This document shows positions 17,247 to 25,120 of a stretch of DNA of 40,286 nucleotides, piece after piece. Both the position numbers and the translations under genes were made by a program. How positions within the stretch are numbered: the first letter of the stretch is position 1; every line of letters starts with the position of its first letter. Origin of the DNA: an uncultured Sphingomonadaceae bacterium (GTDB taxonomy: Bacteria > Pseudomonadota > Alphaproteobacteria > Sphingomonadales > Sphingomonadaceae); the NCBI GenBank assembly GCA_947258815.1, contig CAMYJW010000012.1, forward strand, positions 1 to 40,286. The letters run 5' to 3'. Under the pieces are notes generated by a model that worked only from the letters and a program-made list of their open reading frames with translations, was not told the DNA's origin and ran no database searches.

Positions 17247-18020
17247 ATGGCGAGCGCCCCCGATTCAACGCAACTTCCCCTGTTCTACAAGGAAGTCGTC
17301 CCTCTTACCGTGAAGCAGCATGGCACCTGGAGCGCTCGTCGCACCGACCAGGCACCCTGGCTCGTCAACCAGCATGTTGTTCCGCTGACGGTTGAGGAAT
17401 TTCCGATGGCCCAGCGCCACTTCCCGATCGTTTTCTCTTCAAACGGCACATCCGTTCCGCTCGCGCTTATGGGCATGAACGCCGGAATCAACGTCTTTGT
17501 CGAAGATGACGGCACGCTGCGCGAAAATATCTACATGCCGGCCTATGCGCGGCGCTATCCGTTCCTGCTGGCCAAGACGCGCCCGGATACGGACGAACTT
17601 TCGCTGTGCGTCGATCCGACCAGCGAACTGGTTGGTGAATATGATGATGGCAGCGCCCTTTTTGACGGAGAAGCGCCGTCCGAAGAGTGCAAGAACACAC
17701 TGAAGTTTTGCGAGCAGTTCGAAATTGCCGGTAACAAGAGCACCGCATTCGTCGAAGAGCTTGAAAAACACGAGTTGCTGATCGACGGCGAACTTTCGGT
17801 CAAGCCGACGGGCGCGGAAAAGCCGTTCGCCTATCGCGGCTTCCGCATGGTCGACGACAAGAAACTGCGCGATCTGCGCGGCGATCAGCTTCGCGCCTGG
17901 AGCCAGAACGGCATGCTGCCGCTGATTTACGCGCATATATTCTCGCTTGAACTGGTTCGCGATATTTTCGGAAAACAGGCCGCGCTGGGCAAGATTCCGG
18001 CCCCTGAAGCAGCGGCCTGA
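17247..18020 (+). CDS. SapC-family protein
   Basis: A 257-residue soluble protein matching the SapC family, named after an S-layer-associated gene of Campylobacter; its biochemical role is unknown. Typical stretches are LPLFYKEVVPLTV, FPIVFSS, PLALMGMNAGINVFV, YMPAYARRYPFLL, LLIDGELSV, GFRMVDDKKLRDL and LPLIYAHIFSLELVRDIF. No signal peptide or membrane segment is present. The ATG follows GGGAGA with a normal gap. Downstream comes an intergenic element with a promoter-like sequence, three hairpins and a terminator. Confidence 0.88.
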   Translation: MASAPDSTQLPLFYKEVVPLTVKQHGTWSARRTDQAPWLVNQHVVPLTVEEFPMAQRHFPIVFSSNGTSVPLALMGMNAGINVFVEDDGTLRENIYMPAYARRYPFLLAKTRPDTDELSLCVDPTSELVGEYDDGSALFDGEAPSEECKNTLKFCEQFEIAGNKSTAFVEELEKHELLIDGELSVKPTGAEKPFAYRGFRMVDDKKLRDLRGDQLRAWSQNGMLPLIYAHIFSLELVRDIFGKQAALGKIPAPEAAA

Positions 18021-18062
18021 GAGCCGACAGACCGGACTGAACCGACGCGCAGGCCGCAAGGG

Positions 18063-18091
18063 TTGCGCGACTCGGTATGCGCTCCTATGTT
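18063..18091 (+). promoter_or_regulatory. candidate sigma70 promoter of the small RNA
   Basis: TTGCGC at 18063-18068 and TATGTT at 18086-18091 are separated by 17 bases, the ideal spacing. Matches to the consensus are 3/6 and 4/6. The predicted start near 18098 falls just ahead of the first hairpin of the element downstream. This is a prediction from spacing and position only. Confidence 0.4.
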
Positions 18092-18097
18092 GGAACT

Positions 18098-18201
18098 GTT
18101 CCGTCAGTGCTACCCTCATGGCCTGATGGAAAGTTTGGTGCACTTTGTGCACCTCCTCCCTGAACCTTGGCCACCTCGCGCAATCGCGCGAGGTGGTTTC
18201 T
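18098..18201 (+). ncRNA. probable trans-acting small RNA, MmgR/suhB (alpha-r8)-like
   Basis: Between SapC and the convergent amidohydrolase lies a structured element of about 100 bases. Hairpin 1 pairs 18101-18107 with 18123-18129 (seven pairs, one G-U). Hairpin 2 is the perfect GGTGCACTTTGTGCACC at 18137-18153. An unpaired stretch at 18154-18170 contains TCCTCCCTGAACC. Hairpin 3 pairs 18171-18180 with 18187-18196 without mismatch and runs into TTTCTT. An exposed CCUCC-type motif between hairpins, followed by an intrinsic terminator, is the pattern of the alphaproteobacterial MmgR/suhB RNA family, and the adjoining sequence resembles what I remember of it. Such motifs can pair with Shine-Dalgarno sequences of mRNAs. 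The 5' end is estimated from the promoter. It could instead be only the SapC 3' end. Confidence 0.55.
18171..18201 (+). terminator. rho-independent terminator
   Basis: A ten-pair perfect stem (18171-18180 with 18187-18196), a six-base loop and a following TTTCTT make a strong intrinsic terminator for plus-strand transcripts. It ends the probable small RNA and also SapC read-through. The minus strand has no U-run at this place, so it should not stop the opposite gene. Confidence 0.88.
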
Positions 18202-18234
18202 TATCCGGCTTTCGCTGAAAATATCTGGACGGCG

Positions 18235-19239
18235 CTATTCCGCGGCTTCGGGCCAGCGCGTGTCGCCACGTCCATCGGCCAGACCGGATGCACTGGCGGC
18301 CAGCCTGCGCACAAGGCCGATCAGCAATTCCACCACGTTGGCAAAGCCCTCGCCCGGTTCCGCAAGCCGCGAATCGAGATAAGCGGAGCGGTCAATTTCA
18401 AGCTGCATCGCGTGCAAGCCCACTTCGGGTGCGGCGTGCCGTTCAAGAATATACCCGCCCGAATACGGACGATTGTGCGCGGCAAGCCGGTCGTTTTCAT
18501 GGAAATGGGCGAACGCCGAGGCAACCAGTCCGCCGTGACACGATGCACCAAACCGGTCACCAAGCACGAATTCCGGCCCGGCCAGCCCGCCGCGCCTCTG
18601 GATCGGCGGCATCGAATGAAGATCGAGCAACACCGCGACACCCCACCTGTCTTGCACATCGGCCAGACTTTCGGAAAGACACGCGTGATAGGGCGCGTGA
18701 ATATCGCAAATACGCGCGTTCAGCTCCGCTTCGGCATGTTGATGCTTCCACAGTTCCCCAATACCGGGAACCCGCCGGGGAATAAGCCCCAACCCGCCGC
18801 GCGCCCTTCGGCTGGTGATATATCCGCCCTGCTGTGGCCTCTCCGATTTGCCGAACATATCCCAATCGACATCGTCAGGTGCCCGGTTAAGATCGATCAT
18901 TGCCCGCGGCGCATTCGCGACAAGCAGGCCCGCCCCGGTCACCGCCGCAACACTGCGCGCAAGGCGATCGACATAGCGATCTTCCAGCTTGAGCGCCGCA
19001 GTTTCAGGATGGCGCATGGTTTTCAGCAGCGAATCGGGATAGGCGCGCCCGGCATGCGGGACGGCGAGAAACACGGGAATCGCGGACGGCTGAGGCCCTG
19101 ACCGCGCGTAAGCGGGAATTCCCGGCGTGCCGGGAATCCGCCCCCCGGCCCATTTTCGCGAATCACTATCAGTTGCCGCATCACGCATGAAAACGTGCTG
19201 TCCTGTCTGCGCCGCTGTGTCAAAGCTGGCGCGCGGCAT
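18235..19239 (-). CDS. N-formylglutamate amidohydrolase family protein
   Basis: A protein of up to 334 residues of the N-formylglutamate amidohydrolase (HutG-like) family, zinc hydrolases that release formate from N-formyl-glutamate or similar N-formyl acids. Family marks are VPHAGRAYP, the core segment NAPRAMIDLNRAP, LLDLHSMPP, DRFGASCHGGL and YSGGYILERHAAPEVGLHAMQLEIDRS without gaps. The start is uncertain: ATG 19239 gives 334 residues and ATG 19188 gives 317, and neither has a well-placed Shine-Dalgarno. No other histidine-degradation gene is near. It is divergent from cpdR, a neighbourhood I recall from other alphaproteobacteria. Confidence 0.85.
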   Translation of the reverse strand: MPRASFDTAAQTGQHVFMRDAATDSDSRKWAGGRIPGTPGIPAYARSGPQPSAIPVFLAVPHAGRAYPDSLLKTMRHPETAALKLEDRYVDRLARSVAAVTGAGLLVANAPRAMIDLNRAPDDVDWDMFGKSERPQQGGYITSRRARGGLGLIPRRVPGIGELWKHQHAEAELNARICDIHAPYHACLSESLADVQDRWGVAVLLDLHSMPPIQRRGGLAGPEFVLGDRFGASCHGGLVASAFAHFHENDRLAAHNRPYSGGYILERHAAPEVGLHAMQLEIDRSAYLDSRLAEPGEGFANVVELLIGLVRRLAASASGLADGRGDTRWPEAAE

Positions 19240-19330
19240 TGCGGGGCAAGAATTTTAACTCCTCAACGCTATGTAACCGGAGAGACCGGGCGTTGCAGCG
19301 TCTGGCAGGACTATTTTTCGGACGAGGCAC

Positions 19331-19705
19331 ATGATTCGCATTCTACTGGCGGAAGACGATGAAGCGATGCGCGTTTACCTTGCGCGCGCACTGGAAAATG
19401 CAGGCTACAGCGTGGTTTCCGTCGATCGCGGAACGGCCGCCTTGCCGCATCTGAAGAACGAGCGGTTTGACCTGTTGCTGTCCGATATCGTCATGCCGGA
19501 GATGGACGGCATCGAACTGGCTCAGAAATGCGCGGAAATCTGCCCTGAAACCAAAGTGATGTTCATCACAGGATTTGCCGCGGTCACTTTGCGGGCAAGC
19601 CGGGAGACACCGCAGGCGAAAGTGCTGTCGAAACCGTTCCATTTGCGCGATCTGGTGCTCGAAGTTGAGCGCGTTTTCGGAGACTCGGAGCAAGCCCTGC
19701 TCTGA
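19331..19705 (+). CDS. cpdR: response regulator CpdR (stand-alone receiver domain)
   Basis: A 124-residue single receiver domain with acidic pocket residues E8-D9-D10, phospho-acceptor D52 (LLLSDIVMPEMDG), the conserved Thr in MFITGF and the Lys in LSKPF. The pattern MIRILLAEDDEAMRVYLARALENAGY and the end LRDLVLEVERVF are characteristic of CpdR. In Caulobacter, unphosphorylated CpdR directs ClpXP to degrade CtrA and other cell-cycle proteins. CckA, through the phosphotransferase ChpT, phosphorylates CpdR and blocks this. A cckA gene lies about 10 kb away in this window; chpT and ctrA do not. Confidence 0.92.
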   Translation: MIRILLAEDDEAMRVYLARALENAGYSVVSVDRGTAALPHLKNERFDLLLSDIVMPEMDGIELAQKCAEICPETKVMFITGFAAVTLRASRETPQAKVLSKPFHLRDLVLEVERVFGDSEQALL

Positions 19706-19807
19706 GCATACCAATTTCCATGGTCAAGCTGCTTGCATCACAGCAAGGGCCTCGCTACATGGCCTCTCCTCCGGCAGCCATCGTGCTTCGGACGTAAAGA
19801 CTGGTTC

Positions 19808-19882
19808 GGGCGTATAGCTCAGTGGTAGAGCACTGTGTTGACATCGCAGGGGTCGGAAGTTCAACTCTTCCTACGCCCACCA
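19808..19882 (+). tRNA. tRNA-Val (GAC)
   Basis: A complete cloverleaf folds from the sequence. The acceptor stem GGGCGTA/TACGCCC joins 19808-19814 with 19872-19878, and the D arm is GCTC-AGTGGTA-GAGC. The anticodon arm CTGTG-TTGACAT-CGCAG carries anticodon GAC, and the T arm is GGAAG-TTCAACT-CTTCC. Discriminator A19879 and a genomically encoded CCA (19880-19882) follow. A weak promoter-like TTGCAT/TACATG pair with 17-base spacing stands at 19733-19761. There is no sign of an integrated element at the 3' end. Confidence 0.96.
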
Positions 19883-19982
19883 TTCTTTCCCCTGGCCTCG
19901 CACGGATTGTGCCCGCAGGCGATGAACGCCAGCGTGTTTCGCGCAGCCGACAACACCGCCTCCCGCCTCCGCGCGCGAATTC

Positions 19983-21515
19983 TCATGCGGTACAATCGCC
20001 GAAGATCATGATTTCATAATCGTTGTATTTTTCTTCCAGCGTGATGACTTCATAATGGCTACAATGCCCCGCCGCATAATCGAGCACGCGCTTGCGACTG
20101 CCCCAGTTGTGCGGAAAATTGCGTGGTTCCTGTTCGATCACGATAACGCCGGGATTGCCCGCAAGAATGCGATCCAGCTCGGCATGGGTATCGAGATGGC
20201 TCACGTTGTGTTCGATCGCGTGGTTGAAATGATGCGGGAACACGAGAGGCGAAAGAAAAGGCTTGCCGGTCAGCGCATAGAGATAGGGTGGCCCATCGAA
20301 CACCAGCAGGCCGCCGCCGCCATCATGCTTAACGATCGCGCTGGCGATTTCCTGCATCGACCGGTTCGAACCTTCGGTAAATTCGCCCCGATCCGGCTTG
20401 TACCAGAATATCGAATAGAAAATCAGCACGGCAACCCAGAGCAACCGTTTATCCGCCCGGTGCAGAAACAGCCCCGCAGCGACCGACAGCGGCGCGAGCA
20501 GCGGCAATGTGTAATGATCGTAGAAGTTGGGAACGGAAAGAAACCCGACAATCGCTGCCAGTGTCCAGCCGATCAGAAATAGCCGGTCTGCCCGGTTCAG
20601 TGTGTTCCGATAAAATCCCAGCCCGGCCAGAGTGAAGAACACAACGCCGCACAGCAAAATCCCCTGAAAGCGGTGCAGCTTGCCGCCTGATTCCGCCTTG
20701 TTCAGGTTTGATGTTACCATCGCGTTCCAGAATTCCGACCAGTGCCCGGCATTCCAGTAGTACCCGGCAATCAGCAGTGTCGGTGCCGCGCCGATCAGCG
20801 CGCATATCATCGCAACGCGCATAATCCGGCCGGGCGACGCGCCGGACCGAAAGAGGCCATAAAGCAGGAACAGCCCGAAAAAGGCCGATTCGAACACCGT
20901 CGTCTGCTTGAACGTGAGCGCAATTGCGCACAGCCCCATAACCGTCCAGCCGCGCCAGCCGACTTCGCCCTGAAACAGCCGCTCCGATTGCTGAAGCATC
21001 AGCAGCGCGCCCGTGCCGATCAGCAGGTTGTAGAAGTCCGGCGTCTGTCCGGTGCTGCCAACGTATGGGCCGATAATGATGATATAGCTCACACCCGCCA
21101 GCAGCGCGCCCTTGCCCGCGCCAAGACGCGCAACGATCAGCGCAATGACGTATGCTGTCGCAGCGGCCAGAAGGCAGGCGATAATCTGGAATGACGCGAC
21201 AGAATGCGAAACCGCAGCAATCGCATAATATGCCAGAAACAGCCCGAGCGGCTTGCGATCCCAGACATCGACATAGACCAGCAGCCCCTCATGCATGCGC
21301 TGGGCGACCAGAAAATAGAACGATTCATCAATGTGCCGGTTAAGATCGCCAAAAGTGGTGACCTTCATTGCAAGCGCAAGACAAACGAACAGCGCCAGCC
21401 AGACCAGCCGACTTTCAAGAATTGCGCCAATGCCCCCTGCCCCGGCTGCCGTGGCTGCCGTGGCGCCGGTATCGGCTGCGGGAATCTCCGCTGCGGCGCT
21501 GTCCCCCGTTGTCAC
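19983..21515 (-). CDS. membrane glycosyltransferase, PMT/ArnT-like (GT-C fold)
   Basis: A 510-residue multi-pass membrane protein. After a polar N-terminus the first membrane segment leads into a loop with HIDESFYFLVAQRMHEG and DVWDRKPLGLFLAYY. An acidic motif in the first periplasmic loop and a downstream basic-Pro motif are typical of PMT_2/ArnT-type transferases that use polyprenyl-phosphate sugars. About 11 segments follow, then a soluble C-terminal part of about 130 residues. Donor and acceptor are unknown. The GTG at 21515 is chosen because AAAGGA lies eight bases upstream; longer frames back to 21686 have poor coding character. It converges on the tRNA. Confidence 0.75.
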   Translation of the reverse strand: MTTGDSAAAEIPAADTGATAATAAGAGGIGAILESRLVWLALFVCLALAMKVTTFGDLNRHIDESFYFLVAQRMHEGLLVYVDVWDRKPLGLFLAYYAIAAVSHSVASFQIIACLLAAATAYVIALIVARLGAGKGALLAGVSYIIIIGPYVGSTGQTPDFYNLLIGTGALLMLQQSERLFQGEVGWRGWTVMGLCAIALTFKQTTVFESAFFGLFLLYGLFRSGASPGRIMRVAMICALIGAAPTLLIAGYYWNAGHWSEFWNAMVTSNLNKAESGGKLHRFQGILLCGVVFFTLAGLGFYRNTLNRADRLFLIGWTLAAIVGFLSVPNFYDHYTLPLLAPLSVAAGLFLHRADKRLLWVAVLIFYSIFWYKPDRGEFTEGSNRSMQEIASAIVKHDGGGGLLVFDGPPYLYALTGKPFLSPLVFPHHFNHAIEHNVSHLDTHAELDRILAGNPGVIVIEQEPRNFPHNWGSRKRVLDYAAGHCSHYEVITLEEKYNDYEIMIFGDCTA

Positions 21516-21796
21516 TCGTGCAGTCCTTTGTATGTCCGGGCACAAACACATTCGCGAAGCGCGGCCTGGAATCCCGGTTAAACCCCGGAATTCACCATAA
21601 GGCCAAACTGCGAACATTTTCTTTAGCAGACCCGCTGAACTTCGGCAGGCCAACCGCTGCTGTTGCGCACATCTGCCTGAAGGCAAGCGGCCGGAACGTC
21701 CGATCCTTGCCGCACCGCTGCCGATAGTAACCTTGCCTAGCGATCCCGCTCTGCTAAGAGGCTGCCAAATTTCACCCCAGGGGAGAATTCTGAACT

Positions 21797-23020
21797 ATGG
21801 AAAAGATCAAGGTCAAAAACCCGGTTGTCGAGATTGACGGCGATGAAATGACGCGGATCATCTGGCAGTGGATCCGCGAACGGCTGATCCTCCCCTATCT
21901 CGATATCGATCTGAAGTACTATGATCTTTCAATCGAAAAGCGCGACGAGACGGACGATCAGATCACCGTCGATTGCGCCAATGCCGTCAAGGAATACGGC
22001 GTCGGCGTCAAATGCGCGACGATCACGCCTGACGAAGCACGCGTTGAGGAATTCGATCTTGCACGCATGTATCGTTCCCCCAACGGCACGATTCGCAACA
22101 TTCTGGGCGGCGTCGTGTTCCGTGAGCCGATCGTTATTTCCAACGTGCCACGGCTGGTTCCCGGCTGGACCGACCCGATCGTGGTTGGCCGCCATGCATT
22201 TGGCGATCAGTACCGCGCGACCGACACGCTGATCCCCGGCCCGGGCAAATTGCGCCTTGTGTTCGAAGGCGACGATGGCGAAGTGATCGACAAGGAAGTG
22301 TTTCAGTTCCCGTCGCCCGGCGTTGCCATGGCAATGTATAATCTGGACGAATCGATCCGCGATTTTGCACGCGCCAGCTTCAACTATGGCCTGAACCTTG
22401 GCTGGCCCGTCTATCTCTCCACCAAGAACACGATCATGAAAGCCTATGACGGCCGCTTCAAGTATCTGTTTCAGGAAGTGTTCGATACCGAAGGCTTCGC
22501 CCAGAAGTTCGAAGCGGCAGGCATCATCTATGAGCACCGCCTGATCGACGACATGGTCGCGTCCGCCCTGAAGTGGAGCGGCAAATTCGTCTGGGCCTGC
22601 AAGAACTACGATGGCGACGTCCAGTCTGACACCGTTGCGCAGGGCTTCGGCTCGCTTGGCCTGATGACTTCGGTGCTGATGGCGCCCGACGGCAAAACGG
22701 TGGAAGCCGAAGCGGCGCACGGCACCGTCACGCGCCACTATCGCCAGCATGAGCAAGGCAAGGCCACATCGACCAACCCGATCGCATCGATCTTCGCATG
22801 GACCCGCGGCCTGATGTATCGCGGCAAGTTCGATGGCACGCCCGATGTCGAACGCTTCGCAAAAACGCTTGAAGACGTCTGCATCAAGACCGTCGAAAGC
22901 GGCCAGATGACGAAAGATCTGGCGCTGCTCATCGGACCGGACCAGAACTGGCTGACGACCGAGCAGTTCTTCGAGGCGATCGTTCAGAACCTCGAAACCG
23001 AAATGGCCGACTGGAAGTAA
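21797..23020 (+). CDS. icd: NADP-dependent isocitrate dehydrogenase
   Basis: This enzyme converts isocitrate to 2-oxoglutarate in the citric acid cycle and yields NADPH. The 407-residue protein belongs to the homodimeric, eukaryote-like type II, as usual in alphaproteobacteria: start [20 protein letters not shown], substrate loop [14 protein letters not shown], a central [15 protein letters not shown] metal site, and [24 protein letters not shown] for NADP binding. GGGGAGAATTC lies shortly upstream of the ATG. It appears monocistronic, with a strong terminator seven bases after the stop. Confidence 0.97.
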   Translation: MEKIKVKNPVVEIDGDEMTRIIWQWIRERLILPYLDIDLKYYDLSIEKRDETDDQITVDCANAVKEYGVGVKCATITPDEARVEEFDLARMYRSPNGTIRNILGGVVFREPIVISNVPRLVPGWTDPIVVGRHAFGDQYRATDTLIPGPGKLRLVFEGDDGEVIDKEVFQFPSPGVAMAMYNLDESIRDFARASFNYGLNLGWPVYLSTKNTIMKAYDGRFKYLFQEVFDTEGFAQKFEAAGIIYEHRLIDDMVASALKWSGKFVWACKNYDGDVQSDTVAQGFGSLGLMTSVLMAPDGKTVEAEAAHGTVTRHYRQHEQGKATSTNPIASIFAWTRGLMYRGKFDGTPDVERFAKTLEDVCIKTVESGQMTKDLALLIGPDQNWLTTEQFFEAIVQNLETEMADWK

Positions 23021-23026
23021 TTTCTC

Positions 23027-23073
23027 CCATCCCGCCGATCGTGCTGATCATGCGCGGCGGCGGGATGGTTTTT
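23027..23073 (+). terminator. rho-independent terminator of icd
   Basis: An 11-pair G+C-rich stem joins 23027-23037 with 23058-23068. The loop is 20 bases, and a run of T (TTTTT) starts at 23069. It lies directly after the icd stop codon. Confidence 0.88.
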
Positions 23074-23215
23074 GGCCACGGATCGCGGCTTATCGCCCGG
23101 TTCGGCAGACAGAACTCCGGCAAAATCCGCTCCGCGAGAAGATTAGGCGGAAAATCCAGCGCGCCTGGCCGTTTCATCGCGTGACAAATGCCCTCGCCCT
23201 GTCATAGCTTCAGGT

Positions 23216-24991
23216 ATGGCCGCCAGCGAACTGTCCTCCCCCGTCCTGTCCGATGCACTCGTCATTCTTGGCGCGGCGGGGCTTGTGATCCCGGTGTTCA
23301 CACGCTTCCGGATCACGCCGATCATCGGCTTCATTCTCGTCGGGCTTCTGGTCGGCCCCTATGGGCTTGGCCGACTGGTGTTTGAGCACCCGTGGCTTGC
23401 CCACATAACGATTACCGATCCTGACGGGCTGGATATATTCGCCGAATTCGGGATCATCCTGCTGCTGTTCTCGATCGGGCTGGAGCTTTCGTTTGATCGG
23501 CTCTGGTCGCTCAGGCGACTGGTCTTCGGTCTTGGTTCGCTTGAGCTGGTTTTCCTGGCCGGATCGCTGACATTCATTCTCGCGTCGCTCGGTCAGTCCT
23601 TTTCCGGCGCGCTGGCGCTTGGCCTGGCGCTGGCGCTGTCTTCAACCGCGCTTGTCCTTCGCATCACCAACACCGCCTCTCCGGTCGGTCGTGCCGCGCT
23701 TTCCATGCTGTTGTTCGAAGATATCGCGATTGTGCCGATCATCTTCCTGCTGGGTGCGCTGGCGCCGTTCGCCTCGGAAGACGGGATGAGCGGACTGCTC
23801 AACACCGTACTGCTGGGCACACTCGTCATCGGCATACTGCTGATTGCCGGACGGCTGCTCTTGCCCCGGCTTTTCGCACAGGCCGCGCGCACCAAAAGCC
23901 CGGAACTGTTTCTCGCGGCCAGTCTGCTGGTCGTGATTGCATCCTCGCTCGCCACAGCGGCTGTCGGCCTGTCGCCGATCGTCGGCGCGATCATTGCCGG
24001 ACTGCTGATCGCCGAAACCGAATATCACAGCGAGGTCGAAACGATCACCGAGCCTTTCAAGGGCCTTGCGTTGGGTGTGTTCCTGATCACCATCGGCATG
24101 AGCATAGACTTGCGCGTCGTCTGGGAAAATCTCGGATTGATCCTGACCGCAACCGTCGGCGTTCTCGTTCTCAAAGCCGTTGTTACCGGCCTGTTGCTTC
24201 GAATCATGGGCGCGCGGCGCAGCACCGCGACCGAAACGGGCATCCTTATGGCCAGCCCGTCCGAAACGACATTGATCGTTCTGACAGCGGCAACGTCCGC
24301 CCAGCTCATCCAGCCTGGGACCGCGCAGTTCTGGCAGATCGTGACCGCGATCGGGCTGACGGTAACGCCGATTCTCGCGCTGTTTGGCCGCCATATCGGA
24401 CGCCGGGTCGATACGGTCGAAACGCTCCCCATCCCTCCTGAGGATGCCGGTGCCGGCCGCGCGATCGTGGTGGGATTCGGGCGTGTCGGGCGTCTGGTTG
24501 CGGATATGCTGGAAAAGCACGACAAGCCATATGTCGTCGTTGACAGCGATACCGATCTCGTCACCGAGGGGCGCAGGCTGGGCTATGCGGTCACGTTCGG
24601 CGATGCTGCGAATGGCAGTGCGCTCACCAAACTGGGCGTTCAGGATGCGACCGCAGTCATCCTGACGATGGACGAACCGGTTTCAGCCCACCGCATGGTG
24701 AAGAAACTGCGCGCGCAATGCCCTGATCTGCCAATCATCGCACGCGCCCGCGATGCCACGCACGCCGCGGAACTTTACAAGGACGGCGCCACACACGCCG
24801 TGCCCGAAACGCTTGAAAGCTCATTGCAGCTTTCCGAAGCGGTGCTGGTCGATATTGGCGTTCCGATGGGCCCGGTGATCGCCTCGATCCACGAAAAGCG
24901 CGACGAAATGCGCGATCAGATCATGAAAGAAGGCGAACTGTCAGAGCGTCCGCTGCTCAAAAGCGGAACGCTGCGCGAACACGAAGCGTGA
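23216..24991 (+). CDS. Kef-type monovalent cation:proton antiporter with TrkA-N domain
   Basis: A 591-residue CPA2 antiporter. About 12 membrane segments fill residues 10-400; early motifs include GLLVGPYGLG, FGIILLLFSIGLELS and ALALSSTALVL. A cytosolic nucleotide-binding RCK/TrkA-N domain begins at about 417 with VVGFGRVGRLVADML. Such proteins exchange potassium or sodium for protons and are often gated by NAD(H) or glutathione adducts; ion and ligand cannot be told from sequence. No KefF/KefG-like partner is adjacent. The ATG at 23216 starts just before the first membrane segment, without a strong ribosome-binding site. Confidence 0.88.
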   Translation: MAASELSSPVLSDALVILGAAGLVIPVFTRFRITPIIGFILVGLLVGPYGLGRLVFEHPWLAHITITDPDGLDIFAEFGIILLLFSIGLELSFDRLWSLRRLVFGLGSLELVFLAGSLTFILASLGQSFSGALALGLALALSSTALVLRITNTASPVGRAALSMLLFEDIAIVPIIFLLGALAPFASEDGMSGLLNTVLLGTLVIGILLIAGRLLLPRLFAQAARTKSPELFLAASLLVVIASSLATAAVGLSPIVGAIIAGLLIAETEYHSEVETITEPFKGLALGVFLITIGMSIDLRVVWENLGLILTATVGVLVLKAVVTGLLLRIMGARRSTATETGILMASPSETTLIVLTAATSAQLIQPGTAQFWQIVTAIGLTVTPILALFGRHIGRRVDTVETLPIPPEDAGAGRAIVVGFGRVGRLVADMLEKHDKPYVVVDSDTDLVTEGRRLGYAVTFGDAANGSALTKLGVQDATAVILTMDEPVSAHRMVKKLRAQCPDLPIIARARDATHAAELYKDGATHAVPETLESSLQLSEAVLVDIGVPMGPVIASIHEKRDEMRDQIMKEGELSERPLLKSGTLREHEA

Positions 24992-24996
24992 TAAGC

Positions 24997-25088
24997 GCGT
25001 TTTCCGCTCACGCTGACGCAAACGGAAAGGCAACGCTCAGGCGCCGCGCGGGCTTTAGGCGTTTTCCGATCCCGATTGATCGGAAAAC
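24997..25088. repeat. repeated GCGTTTTCCG element with perfect inverted repeat
   Basis: The gap between the convergent antiporter and alaS genes contains GCGTTTTCCG twice (24997-25006 and 25059-25068). The second copy is one arm of a perfect 11-base inverted repeat: 25061-25071 pairs with 25078-25088 around a six-base loop. No U-run follows on either strand, so it is not a classical terminator. It may be a short dispersed repeat or a stabilising 3' hairpin shared by both messages. Confidence 0.55.
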
Positions 25089-25120
25089 CCTCTAACGCGA
25101 ACGCATAATACAGCGCGGCC

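Noticed and set aside
18092..18113. GGAAC at 18092 as an EcfG-type stress promoter for the small RNA
   Set aside because: No CGTT follows at 16-17 bases; GGAAC-T-GTTCC is more simply a short dyad.
18145..19101. Plus-strand open frame of 318 residues antisense to the amidohydrolase gene
   Set aside because: It is the shadow of a well-recognised gene and shows no protein family features; long antisense frames are common in such G+C-rich DNA.
19883..19982. tRNA-Val 3' end as an integration (att) site
   Set aside because: No repeat of the tRNA 3' end and no integrase or foreign genes follow; the next gene is an ordinary chromosomal one.
19983..21686. Longer 567-residue version of the membrane glycosyltransferase
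   Set aside because: The extra N-terminal 57 residues are not membrane-protein-like and have no ribosome-binding site, whereas GTG 21515 has AAAGGA eight bases upstream.
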